DNA of 64,000 nucleotides from Penumbrarchaeum sp964445525 (GCA_964445525.1 CAYULA010000010.1:21944-85943), one strand, 5' to 3'; shown: positions 17,121 to 24,768, counted from the stretch's first letter. The notes: generated by a model from the sequence alone, not told the origin. A program made the numbers and translations.

Positions 17121-18752
17121 ATGATCCAAGAGAAGGAAAAAAACCATGAACCGAACATAGTTCTGGCAAAGGCTGTTAGAGAGATCGCCAATGCCTTATT
17201 GGAAAAAAGAATAGAGGACAGGAATTCACTTCAATCATTCAAACTGGTTGTTTCCAAGAAATACGGATTGAGCAGTATTCCGACCAATTCCGCGATCCTT
17301 TCCCATCTCAGGGAATTGGACTCCGGGATCGATGCCTCAATATCGGATCTCCTCTTAAAGAAGCCATCCAGAACATTATCGGGTGTTGCCGTTGTTGCGG
17401 TGATGACCTCGCCCCATGACTGTCCCCACGGCAGATGCTCCTTCTGTCCGGGAGGAACAGCAAAAGAAATTCCCACACCCCAGTCTTATACGGGAAGGGA
17501 ACCGGCTGCCATGAGAGCGGCGATGAACGAATATGATCCTTTCAAACAAACATCGAACAGACTGAAGCAGCTGGATGAGATCGGACATCCCACGGACAAG
17601 GTAGATCTGATCCTGATGGGTGGAACCTTGACCGCAAGGGATCGAAAATACCAGGATTTTTTTGTAAAGGGATGTCTGGATGCCTTGAACGGAACTGTTT
17701 CGAGATCGGTTCGGGAGGCCCAACTCCTCAATGAGACCTCGGAACACAGGTGTATCGGAATGACCTTCGAGACCAGACCCGATCATTTCGGACCTGATCA
17801 GTGCGGCACAGTTCTGGAACTGGGTGGCACCAGAGTGGAGCTCGGTGTTCAATCAGCTTTCGACGAACCACTGGATTTCTGCTCGAGGGGACACGGAACT
17901 GCGGAATCCATAGAGGCAACCAGAATCGCAAAGGACTCCGGACTCAAGGTAGGATACCACATAATGCCCGGTCTCCCCGGATCGACCAAGGAAATGGATA
18001 TCGAAAGCGCCCGGATGATCTTTGAAGAATCAGGATACAGTCCGGATATGATCAAGATCTACCCCACTCTGGTAGTGGAGGGAACGGAGCTTTTCGATCT
18101 TTGGAGGAGAGGGGAATACCATCCATTGACAACGGAGGAAGCAGCGGAGATTGTAGCGGAGATCAAGAGGATAACCCCTCCGTGGGTCAGGATACAGAGG
18201 GTTCAGAGGGACATCCCCACACCGGTCATCGAAGCAGGTGTGGACAAGTCCAACCTCAGGCAGGTTGCGGGTGATCTGATGGAGCAAAAAGGTTGGAAGT
18301 GCAGGTGCATCCGGTGCAGAGAGATAGGCCACAGGCAACGAGACGGGGTGGAGGATTATACTTCTAAGGATTTCCGGCTCATGCATCGAATCTACAAAGC
18401 CTCGGGGGGAGTGGAGCATTTCATATCAACGGAGAATGAAGAATCCGATTCCCTCCTGGGTTTCGTCCGATTAAGGGAGCCGTCGAAAGAATCCGCGATA
18501 CATGATGACGAGGGAGCTTTCGTCCGCGAGCTCAAGGTTTTCGGCAGGATGGCCCCTCTCGGTGAAAGGAACCCTGGAACATGGCAGCACAAGGGGACGG
18601 GCAGAATGCTCCTTGCGGAGGCTGAAGAAACGGCCAGGGACAAACTCGGAAAGAAAAAGATACTGGTAACCTCGGGAATAGGGGTTCGGGAATATTATCG
18701 TAACCTGGGTTATGTTCGTGAAGGCCCTTACATGATGAAGCGACTGAAATGA
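17121..18752 (+). CDS. elp3: Elp3-type tRNA uridine-34 modification enzyme
   Basis: Radical-SAM/acetyltransferase that makes the carboxymethyl group on wobble uridine of tRNAs. From ATG 17121 the protein has 544 aa, the usual length; the frame is open upstream but that part overlaps glyA and has no similarity. The radical-SAM cluster cysteines are in CPHGRCSFC (residues 101, 106, 109), and a GNAT domain fills the last 150 residues (acetyl-CoA loop near HKGTGRMLL). Further zinc-type cysteines occur at CRCIRC (about residues 395-400). No Shine-Dalgarno site precedes the start, while TTTATT lies about 20-25 nt before it, so the transcript may be nearly leaderless. Archaeal Elp3 usually acts alone, without Elp1/2. 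Confidence 0.96.
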   Translation: MIQEKEKNHEPNIVLAKAVREIANALLEKRIEDRNSLQSFKLVVSKKYGLSSIPTNSAILSHLRELDSGIDASISDLLLKKPSRTLSGVAVVAVMTSPHDCPHGRCSFCPGGTAKEIPTPQSYTGREPAAMRAAMNEYDPFKQTSNRLKQLDEIGHPTDKVDLILMGGTLTARDRKYQDFFVKGCLDALNGTVSRSVREAQLLNETSEHRCIGMTFETRPDHFGPDQCGTVLELGGTRVELGVQSAFDEPLDFCSRGHGTAESIEATRIAKDSGLKVGYHIMPGLPGSTKEMDIESARMIFEESGYSPDMIKIYPTLVVEGTELFDLWRRGEYHPLTTEEAAEIVAEIKRITPPWVRIQRVQRDIPTPVIEAGVDKSNLRQVAGDLMEQKGWKCRCIRCREIGHRQRDGVEDYTSKDFRLMHRIYKASGGVEHFISTENEESDSLLGFVRLREPSKESAIHDDEGAFVRELKVFGRMAPLGERNPGTWQHKGTGRMLLAEAEETARDKLGKKKILVTSGIGVREYYRNLGYVREGPYMMKRLK

Positions 18753-18784
18753 CCTGTTTTCTACAAGTGATAATGGTTTGAAAT

Positions 18785-18793
18785 CTTTAATAT
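18785..18793 (+). promoter_or_regulatory. TATA-type promoter of the receiver-domain gene
   Basis: CTTTAATAT about 30-38 nt before the ATG at 18823, with no Shine-Dalgarno site, consistent with a leaderless or nearly leaderless transcript. Confidence 0.45.
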
Positions 18794-18822
18794 CCAGACA
18801 TATATTTTGATGGATTGATATC

Positions 18823-19209
18823 ATGTCCGTGATGCAGGAGAGAAGGACCGTTCTCGTAGTCGATGACGAACCTTTCATAGCCGATGTTGAAAAGGTACTG
18901 CTGGAGAGGAGCGGGTACATTTGCAGGGTAGCCCACGATTATGATTCGGCAGTGCAGGTCCATGAGGAAATGAATCCCGACATTGTTCTGTTGGACCTAA
19001 GCATGAACGGGAAGAACGGAATGGATATACTCGAATCCATGCATGAAAAAGGAGAATCCGAGGTCTACATCGTTTCCGGTGTCAACGATCCGGATGTTGT
19101 AGAGCGCTGCATGGAAAAAGGAGCAAAGGGTTATCTCCTCAAACCCTTCAAGGCCAGGGAACTTGTCCAACTGATAGGCGGTAAGATCGAAAAGACCGAC
19201 AAGGAATGA
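18823..19209 (+). CDS. stand-alone response-regulator receiver domain
   Basis: A 128-aa CheY-like receiver with no output domain. The acidic pocket is Asp14-Asp15, the phosphoacceptor Asp58 (VLLDLS), the switch Ser85 and the conserved Lys107 (LLKPF). It should act through protein-protein contacts after phosphorylation by a histidine kinase, none of which is encoded in the window. It is flanked by elp3 and the convergent dtdA, neither of which gives a functional hint. A second, different receiver lies at 53.7 kb. Confidence 0.93.
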   Translation: MSVMQERRTVLVVDDEPFIADVEKVLLERSGYICRVAHDYDSAVQVHEEMNPDIVLLDLSMNGKNGMDILESMHEKGESEVYIVSGVNDPDVVERCMEKGAKGYLLKPFKARELVQLIGGKIEKTDKE

Positions 19210-19213
19210 TATT

Positions 19214-20068
19214 TCATATTCCCGCGATCTTCAATCCCATCTCTTGCGCTGCTTCCTCAACTCCCTCGAGCATTTCCATATTCCTTTTCGATCGGTGGAT
19301 AAAAACATACTCAGCTCCCTTTGTTGAATCCATAGCAAGCCTCATGTGCCTTGGTAGATCATCATCGCTTGAAAGAATGTAATCGGGGATCATGTGGCCG
19401 AAAGCAAATTTGTTCCTCATTGCCCTGTCGGTGAACCTGGGAGCGTAATGACCCCCGCCCAGACCGATAGCCACGGGTAAATCCTTATCATTTTCGGGGA
19501 AGGATTCCGAAAGCAGCGCTCTGGCTATGGCCTCCCCCAGAAGGGGGATTCCCCATCTCTCGGGATCGGATCCTATCTCAATGAAAAAACAGGGAGATGA
19601 GACAACAGGGCCGTGATGTGTTACCTCGAATGTTGTCTGGTCCTTCAATCCCAGTGTCTTCTTTTCTCTATAGAGTGATTTCAAAGCGGAGGTCATTTCC
19701 CGGGGAGCGGATGGTGGAAGATATCCCGGTCTGCCTCCATGATCAGCGGAAAGGTAATTCCCGGGAGGATGGACCGTCAAGCTTCTTATCTCCCTTTCCG
19801 AGCTGTGTTTCGAAAGGAAAACAAGCAGATCAAGTGGGAAGTTTCCATCGGGCCGAAGTTGAGCGACATCCGAAAGCTCCAGATCAATGAAATTTCGGAT
19901 CTCCCGATCGATCCCGTCCAGATAAAGATGCAGTCCATCCTTTTCAAAGAGCAGCAAATCATTGAACAATCTTACGGGACTGTTATTGAAGGATCCGATA
20001 ATCTCGAAATCGGCCAGTTCCACCAGTCTGTCCCTGATGTTGACGGAAGCTTCGTCTTCAGTGCACAT
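19214..20068 (-). CDS. dtdA: D-aminoacyl-tRNA deacylase, archaeal/plant DtdA family
   Basis: Hydrolyses D-aminoacyl-tRNAs, protecting translation from D-amino acids. Family signatures are FLSKHSSE, LTVHPPGN, FEVTHHGP and GLGGGHYAPRFTD; the conserved His residues in these are likely metal ligands. From the first canonical ATG (20068) it has 284 aa, but the expected first beta strand (KVLL-) is encoded in frame just upstream. Before the stop of the previous gene there is no ATG, GTG or TTG in that stretch; an ACG at 20086 lies 5 nt after a perfect GAGGTG site. The true start may thus be the ACG, adding six residues. The gene follows the nucleotidylyltransferase with almost no gap. Confidence 0.92.
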   Translation of the reverse strand: MCTEDEASVNIRDRLVELADFEIIGSFNNSPVRLFNDLLLFEKDGLHLYLDGIDREIRNFIDLELSDVAQLRPDGNFPLDLLVFLSKHSSEREIRSLTVHPPGNYLSADHGGRPGYLPPSAPREMTSALKSLYREKKTLGLKDQTTFEVTHHGPVVSSPCFFIEIGSDPERWGIPLLGEAIARALLSESFPENDKDLPVAIGLGGGHYAPRFTDRAMRNKFAFGHMIPDYILSSDDDLPRHMRLAMDSTKGAEYVFIHRSKRNMEMLEGVEEAAQEMGLKIAGI

Positions 20069-20095
20069 AAGGAGGACCTTTAGCGTATTAACACC

Positions 20096-21322
20096 TCAGA
20101 ATACCCTCGAGTCCTTTTCAATGGTACCGGATGCATGAGTTCCTGGACCTACTCTGGAACCGCCGAAGAGTATGGTTCCCGGATCCAGGGTGGCATTGAT
20201 TCCGGTCTTGACATCATCACCTATTATTACACCCAGTTTTCTTCTACCGGTATCCATCCTTTTTCCCTTCAAAGTCACGGGTACATTACCATCATCAAGT
20301 CTGAGATTGGCCACTTTGGTACCGCTTCCAAGATTGCAGTCAGAACCGATAATGGAATCACCGACGTAGTTATGATGAGGAATATTGGATCTGTCCATAA
20401 TTATGGAGTTCTTTATCTCCGATGCGGCACCCACCTTGGATCCTTTGCCGATGTAAGTACTTCCTCGTATGTAGGAATTGGGCCCTACAACCGCATTCTC
20501 GTCGATAATGACATTTCCCTCGATATAGGTTCCCGATTTTATCCTTGCACCCTTTCTCAATATGACATTACCGTGAAGGTGGACGTTCTCTTCAATATCA
20601 CCCTGGATATCCTCCGCCAGGTCCTTCATGAATATCTCGTGGGCGTTTAATAGGTCCCAGGGAGATCCTATGTCCACCCAGGGTTCCCGGGGAACAAGGG
20701 CATAAACATCCTCCTTTTCCATGACCATCTCAAGGGAATGGGTGATCTCATATTCGCCTCTTGGAGAAAGCGGGGTTCTTTCGATAACATCGAATATGTC
20801 CGGCTTGAAGATGTAGATGCCACCGTTTATCAGTCCTTTTTTCCTTTCACCGGATTTTTCCACGATGGCTTTGACCTTCTCCCCGACAAGTTCAACGAGT
20901 CCGAACCGGGAGGCGTCCTCCACCTCGATAAGTGTCATCAGGTTTCCACCTGTCTCTCGGAATTTGGATAGGAGAGACGAAATAAGATTACGGCTAACTA
21001 TCACATCCCCGTTCAGGCAAATGAAAGGATCCTTCATTGTGTCTTTTGCCATACCAACAGCATGAGCGGTTCCCAGTCTTTGGGGCTGAAGCAGATACTC
21101 GATGTTAACACCCAGATCCGAGCCGTCACCAAGGTGCTCCTTTATCGAAACACCATGATATCCGGTAAGAATCGCAATATCGTTGATGCCAGCATTCTTC
21201 AGAGCCATTATAGTATGCTCGAGGAACGGCCTTCCCGCTACCGGTAGCATCGGTTTGGGCCTGTTCTCGGTGAGAGGGCCCATTCTTTTTCCTTCTCCTG
21301 CAGCTAGGATCAGAGCTTTCAT
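20096..21322 (-). CDS. glmU: bifunctional sugar-1-phosphate nucleotidylyltransferase/acetyltransferase (GlmU-like)
   Basis: Makes nucleotide sugars for glycans, probably UDP-N-acetylglucosamine. The 409-aa protein starts at MKALILAAGEGKRMG, the nucleotide-binding loop G-x-G-x-R-M, with KPMLP following; the upstream open frame to 21466 is not supported. The C-terminal 170 residues form a left-handed beta-helix of hexapeptide repeats (for example VVGPNSYIRG, SKVGAASEI) typical of acyltransferases, as in Sulfolobus ST0452-type bifunctional enzymes. The sugar specificity (GlcNAc, GalNAc or glucose) cannot be read from sequence. It is followed closely by dtdA. Confidence 0.9.
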   Translation of the reverse strand: MKALILAAGEGKRMGPLTENRPKPMLPVAGRPFLEHTIMALKNAGINDIAILTGYHGVSIKEHLGDGSDLGVNIEYLLQPQRLGTAHAVGMAKDTMKDPFICLNGDVIVSRNLISSLLSKFRETGGNLMTLIEVEDASRFGLVELVGEKVKAIVEKSGERKKGLINGGIYIFKPDIFDVIERTPLSPRGEYEITHSLEMVMEKEDVYALVPREPWVDIGSPWDLLNAHEIFMKDLAEDIQGDIEENVHLHGNVILRKGARIKSGTYIEGNVIIDENAVVGPNSYIRGSTYIGKGSKVGAASEIKNSIIMDRSNIPHHNYVGDSIIGSDCNLGSGTKVANLRLDDGNVPVTLKGKRMDTGRRKLGVIIGDDVKTGINATLDPGTILFGGSRVGPGTHASGTIEKDSRVF

Positions 21323-21470
21323 AGATGATTCCCCGTTTTTGGAAGGTGCAACCCTTACTAAATCCTTTTGAAGGTAAAAATTCCATTCATATGAATAATC
21401 GATTACAATCAAGAGCATGAATTTTCCTTTAACATATCTACAAAATAACCTCGTTTTCCAATGCAAGTGT

Positions 21471-21480
21471 AAATATAAAT
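21471..21480 (+). promoter_or_regulatory. TATA element ahead of a possible small transcript
   Basis: AAATATAAAT matches the archaeal TATA consensus well. The nearest transcription start would be about 21500-21503, exactly at an ATG that opens a 24-codon reading frame ending at 21577; a T tract follows at 21590-21596. Confidence 0.45.
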
Positions 21481-21502
21481 GGAAAATTCAAGATGTCCAG
21501 AT

Positions 21503-21577
21503 ATGATATTGAGACACAGGTATATGTTGGACTGCATTGTTGCTGTTGCAAAGGTCCAGAAGACAAAGGGGTTCTAA
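21503..21577 (+). CDS. possible leaderless 24-aa microprotein (or part of a small RNA)
   Basis: ATG at 21503 opens a short frame, MILRHRYMLDCI..., 24 residues, ending TAA at 21575-21577. The start coincides with the position predicted for transcription from the TATA element at 21471-21480. The frame is also open to an ATG at 21479, but that lies inside the TATA element. The same stretch can fold into a TGGAC/GTCCA plus TGCA/TGCA hairpin, so a non-coding RNA is equally possible. No family recognised. Confidence 0.25.
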   Translation: MILRHRYMLDCIVAVAKVQKTKGF

Positions 21578-21644
21578 TCACGGATTTCAATTTTTTACAG
21601 TGAGAGTGAAATTATCCGTAAAAATGTGGGGCCAGAAGCAAGAG

Positions 21645-21652
21645 TTTAAATA
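21645..21652 (+). promoter_or_regulatory. TATA element of the 72-aa protein gene
   Basis: TTTAAATA, preceded by purine-rich AGAG. It predicts a transcript start near 21673, giving a 5' leader of about 40 nt that begins with the hairpin region described at 21674-21704. Confidence 0.5.
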
Positions 21653-21673
21653 GCCAGGCATCGATGCAGTAAG

Positions 21674-21704
21674 GGGTAGGGGAATTAGCTACCCTCTTCG
21701 GAGG
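21674..21704 (+). promoter_or_regulatory. leader hairpins overlapping the ribosome-binding site
   Basis: GGGTAG (21674-21679) can pair with CTACCC (21689-21694), and CCTC (21693-21696) with GAGG (21701-21704) around a TTCG tetraloop. The second stem covers the Shine-Dalgarno sequence GGAGGA. The stems share CC at 21693-21694, so they exclude each other in part and could switch translation. Confidence 0.4.
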
Positions 21705-21712
21705 ATGAAAAA

Positions 21713-21931
21713 ATGGCAATGACCAAGATAGATATGGGAACGGCGAAGAAGATAGCCACAGATAAGAATCTCAAGCCTGGCATGGTGGTAGGGACAGAAG
21801 GTGTCCAGTTTACAAAAGGCAACAACAAGAGGCTCGAGGTTATAAGCTGGGGAGACTTCGAAAACACCCTTGACAAGAGAGGACTTGCAGTCTATGAGTC
21901 CAAGGGCTGGATGAAGATAATGAAAAGGTAG
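21713..21931 (+). CDS. conserved-looking 72-aa protein, function unknown
   Basis: A small, basic, soluble protein of 72 residues with no transmembrane segment and no Cys. It reads as a compact beta-rich domain: a central GMVVGTEGVQF strand-turn-strand and VISWGDFENTL, ending basic (WMKIMKR). The start is well supported by GGAGGA eight nt upstream and by a TATA element, and the gene stands alone between divergent and convergent neighbours. I do not recognise the family. The structured leader suggests that its expression is controlled. Confidence 0.75.
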   Translation: MAMTKIDMGTAKKIATDKNLKPGMVVGTEGVQFTKGNNKRLEVISWGDFENTLDKRGLAVYESKGWMKIMKR

Positions 21932-21960
21932 ATCTCAAGCTTCGGGCGGCCACCGCCAGG

Positions 21961-23322
21961 TCAATCGGAGGATTCTCTTCTTACCAAAAGATTGGCAGTC
22001 CATGAAAAGAGGAGAAGAGATATTGTCGAAACAGTCAGGGGAATGAAAAGGAGTGAACCTTCCCAGTATCCGAGATTATCCAGGATGTGCAAAATAACCA
22101 CCAAAGAACCTCCTGCAGTAAAGGAAGCAATGGCTCCATATTTGTTCAAACCTATCCTTATTTTCCAGAATGAAAGAAGGACGGCGGGAACCATACCTGC
22201 AGAGAAAATGGTGTAGGTCAATGTTAGGGTGGAGATAATCCCAGGCGATTGAAAAGCAACAACGTAGGAAACCGCACCAATTATCATTATCGTTAATGGC
22301 CTGATCCATCCCTTTTTGCTCTTCAAGAGGTCCCAGGACAGAAATGTCGCTGCGGAAATCAGGCATGAATCCGCAGAAGATAGCATTATTGATAAAAGAC
22401 CGATCAGTACTACAACCGAAAGAATCGGAGGTAAAAGATCCATGGATGCCGTTGGTAGAAGTGATCCTCCAGATACCTCGTCTCCGTAGAGGGAAACTCC
22501 GAGGAGGGCAATGGTTGCCACCGTTATTGAAACCAGAAGACGTATGGAGCCTCCAACCACGGCTCCCCTGCCTGCGTGGGCGGGAGATCTCGCAGAAAAA
22601 AGTTTTGAATAAATATCCGGACCCACCAGATTCGACAGGAACATCACCAGGAAAGCGGAGATTACCAGAGATGACCCGAATCCATTCGATGTTGGGAAAT
22701 CCAGGGATTTGGTTTCAATCCTCGAGCCATTTGATATAAGGGCGAACAGGATCGCAAGAAGCGAGAATGCGATTAGTGATATCTGTACCTTGTCAGTTTT
22801 CACAACCGCCATCTGACCGCCTATTGCGGTATATGCCGTTATCATCGAGGCGGATAAAAGCAGTGTGATGCCGCTGTCAAAATTGAGAGCTGCATTCAGG
22901 ATGAAGTTGGAAGCCTGGATTAGCAGTGCCACCCAACCGATCTCGACCGCAATGAGTAGAAAGGATGATGCTGCTTTTCCGGTTTTCCCGTAGGACAAGC
23001 CTATAAGGTCCGGGAGGGAATGAGCACCTGTTGCCCTTACCTTGGGACCCAACCAAACACCAAGAAGAAGTAACCCAGCAATTCCACCGATGTCATACCA
23101 GAGACCTGCCAGGCCATACTGGTAAACAAGGGAGCAAGTTACGATCACCGCCGATCCTCCCACAACGGTGGCTCCTATTGTCAAACCAACAGATCTGGAA
23201 TCAAGGGATCTGGATGCCAGAAAGAAATCCGATAGGGTCTTAACCTTCCTGTTAACGAAACCCAGCAGGATCATTGAAGAGAGATAGAGAACCAATAGCG
23301 AAAGGAATACCCACTCGATCAT
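21961..23322 (-). CDS. sodium/solute symporter (SSS family)
   Basis: Integral membrane transporter of 453 aa with about 12-13 transmembrane helices and the SSS fold. The region IMLSSADSCLISAATFLSWDL matches the conserved helix 8 of the family, whose Ser/Ala residues form the sodium site. The N-terminal SDFFLASRSL motif after the first helix is typical (FFLAGR in many members). The substrate, such as proline, pantothenate, urea or a carboxylate, cannot be deduced. The C-terminal tail is short. It converges on the 72-aa gene and diverges from the PKD protein. Confidence 0.92.
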   Translation of the reverse strand: MIEWVFLSLLVLYLSSMILLGFVNRKVKTLSDFFLASRSLDSRSVGLTIGATVVGGSAVIVTCSLVYQYGLAGLWYDIGGIAGLLLLGVWLGPKVRATGAHSLPDLIGLSYGKTGKAASSFLLIAVEIGWVALLIQASNFILNAALNFDSGITLLLSASMITAYTAIGGQMAVVKTDKVQISLIAFSLLAILFALISNGSRIETKSLDFPTSNGFGSSLVISAFLVMFLSNLVGPDIYSKLFSARSPAHAGRGAVVGGSIRLLVSITVATIALLGVSLYGDEVSGGSLLPTASMDLLPPILSVVVLIGLLSIMLSSADSCLISAATFLSWDLLKSKKGWIRPLTIMIIGAVSYVVAFQSPGIISTLTLTYTIFSAGMVPAVLLSFWKIRIGLNKYGAIASFTAGGSLVVILHILDNLGYWEGSLLFIPLTVSTISLLLFSWTANLLVRRESSD

Positions 23323-23381
23323 CGGGGGTCCATCAGGAGTTGGTATTTATCTCTTGTCCGTTTCCTTTCATTTTCCGAAAG

Positions 23382-23390
23382 ATATAATAT
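23382..23390 (+). promoter_or_regulatory. TATA-type promoter of the PKD membrane protein
   Basis: ATATAATAT, 22-30 nt before the ATG at 23412, with no Shine-Dalgarno site: a leaderless arrangement. Confidence 0.45.
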
Positions 23391-23411
23391 CGTCTTACCG
23401 GAATAAACACC

Positions 23412-24248
23412 ATGGAGCTTCCCGAGGTTCCCAGAAAAGGTGTGGTAATCGGAATTGTCATTGTTATCATATTGGCGATCGGAGCTTATCTCCTGTTTTT
23501 CAGGGGCAGCGGAGGGATAGATGACGGAGGTGATGGTGATGATGGAACCACCAACAGATCACCCATTGCAGATTCCGGTCCTGATATTACCGTCGCACCG
23601 GGAGAGACCTTCTATCTGAACGGCTCCCTTTCGTCAGATCCTGACGGGGATCCTCTGAATCATTACTGGGACATGGATATCGGAACCGATTCCAACGGTG
23701 ACGGGATATTCGATAATGACAGAAACAGGGAAGGGGTCAATATATCCTTTTCATATCCCGCCACAATCGAGGAAAGCACTGAGTTCATTGTCACTCTTAA
23801 CGTGACAGAGGACCGCACAGATCCTCTCTGGGATCATTCCACTGTAACGGTGAGGGTCCTGGTGCAAGAGGAACCTCTCCCTCCCCCCGATGTGGAGCTC
23901 TCCTGCAGTTTCGTGACTCCTCCCTTCGGGCTTCCTGGAAGTCCCCAGTTCGTTTTGACGGTGACATCAGCCAGCCGCGATGAGTTCATATCGAATTATA
24001 CATATGCGCTGGAGGACCCCGAGGGTGATGTGATAAGAGAGGGAGACGTGATCGACCTCATCAACCTCAGCCAGTCGGCGGAGATAAGGTTCATCGATAC
24101 TCCTACCCTTACCTATCTTGATGGAAGCACCGACAGCTTCTCTTTGAAAGAGGGAGAAGAAATTATCGAGGGATGCAGATTCTATCTCTTTTACATGGAT
24201 ATAAGGACAGGAGCTGTTGAAGCGGGTTCCGTTGAGCTAACGAAGTAA
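23412..24248 (+). CDS. membrane-anchored surface protein with a PKD-like domain
   Basis: A 278-aa protein anchored by an N-terminal transmembrane helix (residues 11-31) and facing outside. A Gly/Asp linker (35-48) leads to a PKD-like domain (about 50-155) starting PIADSGPDITV and containing Asp-rich calcium-type loops (SSDPDGDPL, DSNGDGIFDND), then a second beta domain (about 160-278) without a clear family. Potential N-glycosylation sites (NGS, NVT, NLS) are frequent. No enzyme motif is seen. It stands alone, transcribed from its own TATA element. Confidence 0.8.
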   Translation: MELPEVPRKGVVIGIVIVIILAIGAYLLFFRGSGGIDDGGDGDDGTTNRSPIADSGPDITVAPGETFYLNGSLSSDPDGDPLNHYWDMDIGTDSNGDGIFDNDRNREGVNISFSYPATIEESTEFIVTLNVTEDRTDPLWDHSTVTVRVLVQEEPLPPPDVELSCSFVTPPFGLPGSPQFVLTVTSASRDEFISNYTYALEDPEGDVIREGDVIDLINLSQSAEIRFIDTPTLTYLDGSTDSFSLKEGEEIIEGCRFYLFYMDIRTGAVEAGSVELTK

Positions 24249-24405
24249 AAAAAATCCTGAAATCCATTAGAATGGGAGTCTCCAAATCGATCTCGCTTAT
24301 AATTTGAATATAATAAAGATGGTCCCGGCTTATTCTTTGATTCAATAAAAAGTGATTACATCTCGAAAATAATTTCAAAATGATCCCGCCCGGCTCCCAG
24401 ACCTT

Positions 24406-24448
24406 AGACCAAAAATAATGGTTGATAGATTTCTACCGTTTTTGGTCT
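24406..24448. repeat. hairpin of repeat unit 2
   Basis: AGACCAAAAA (24406-24415) pairs perfectly with TTTTTGGTCT (24439-24448); an inner TAGA/TCTA stem is possible. Compared with the sister hairpin at 24543-24585, two base pairs differ by compensatory changes on both arms. Confidence 0.6.
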
Positions 24449-24542
24449 GGCCAATAATTACAAAATAATTAGAATGGGAGCCTCGAAATCGATCTCGCTT
24501 ATAATTTGAATATAATAAAGATGGTCCCGGCTCCCAGATCGT

Positions 24543-24585
24543 TGACTAAAAATAATGAAACAATAATGACAACCGTTTTTAGTCA
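24543..24585. repeat. hairpin of repeat unit 1
   Basis: TGACTAAAAA (24543-24552) pairs perfectly with TTTTTAGTCA (24576-24585). It lies about 75 nt downstream of the tRNA 3' end on the minus strand and may act in termination or processing. Confidence 0.6.
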
Positions 24586-24658
24586 TACCAATAATTTTAA
24601 AATAATTAAAATGGGAGCCTATAAAATGATCCTGATTTGAATATAATTAGAATGAAAA

Positions 24659-24768
24659 TGGTCCCGGCTCCCAGATTTGAACTGGGGATCTAAGGATGTC
24701 TGCGGGGTTCCGGACAAACCGGTGTCCAACTACAGTCCCCCGCTCTAGCCAGACTAAGCCAAGCCGGG
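24659..24768 (-). tRNA. tRNA-Tyr (GTA) with a 32-nt intron
   Basis: The acceptor arms CCCGGCT and AGCCGGG pair over 7 bp, followed by discriminator A and an encoded CCA. D arm GCTT/GAGC and T arm CCCAG-TTCAAAT-CTGGG are normal. The anticodon stem GGGGA/TCCTT closes only when a 32-nt intron between positions 37 and 38 is removed; the loop then reads C-T-GTA-G-A, giving tyrosine. The splice sites sit in a bulge-helix-bulge: CTGT pairs with GCAG, flanked by three-base bulges AGT and ACA, which is what the archaeal splicing endonuclease cuts. The stem uses two G-T pairs, so anticodon-stem pairing is somewhat weak. Confidence 0.9.

Larger units (their letters stand above)
21323..21712. other. 390-nt intergenic region with two promoters and RNA structures
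   Basis: Between the divergent nucleotidylyltransferase and 72-aa genes. It holds two plus-strand TATA elements: AAATATAAAT (21471-21480), followed by a possible 95-nt small transcript ending in a T tract near 21590-21596, and TTTAAATA (21645-21652), which drives the 72-aa gene. Both are described separately. Confidence 0.6.
24269..24676 (-). repeat. degenerate tandem array of units beginning with the tRNA-Tyr 3' end
   Basis: Read on the minus strand, downstream of tRNA-Tyr. The last 17 nt of the tRNA plus one flanking base recur exactly at 24522-24539 (genuine copy 24659-24676), with a 4-nt insertion at 24381-24401 and as an 11-nt remnant at 24320-24330. Between copies lie (i) a GGCTCCCA-type block complementary to the tRNA 3' end (24612-24619, 24475-24482, mutated at 24273-24280) and (ii) a 10-bp hairpin (24543-24585 and 24406-24448). 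Spacing of complete units is 137 and about 142 bp. The layout resembles the rtT repeats behind E. coli tyrT. Confidence 0.75.
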
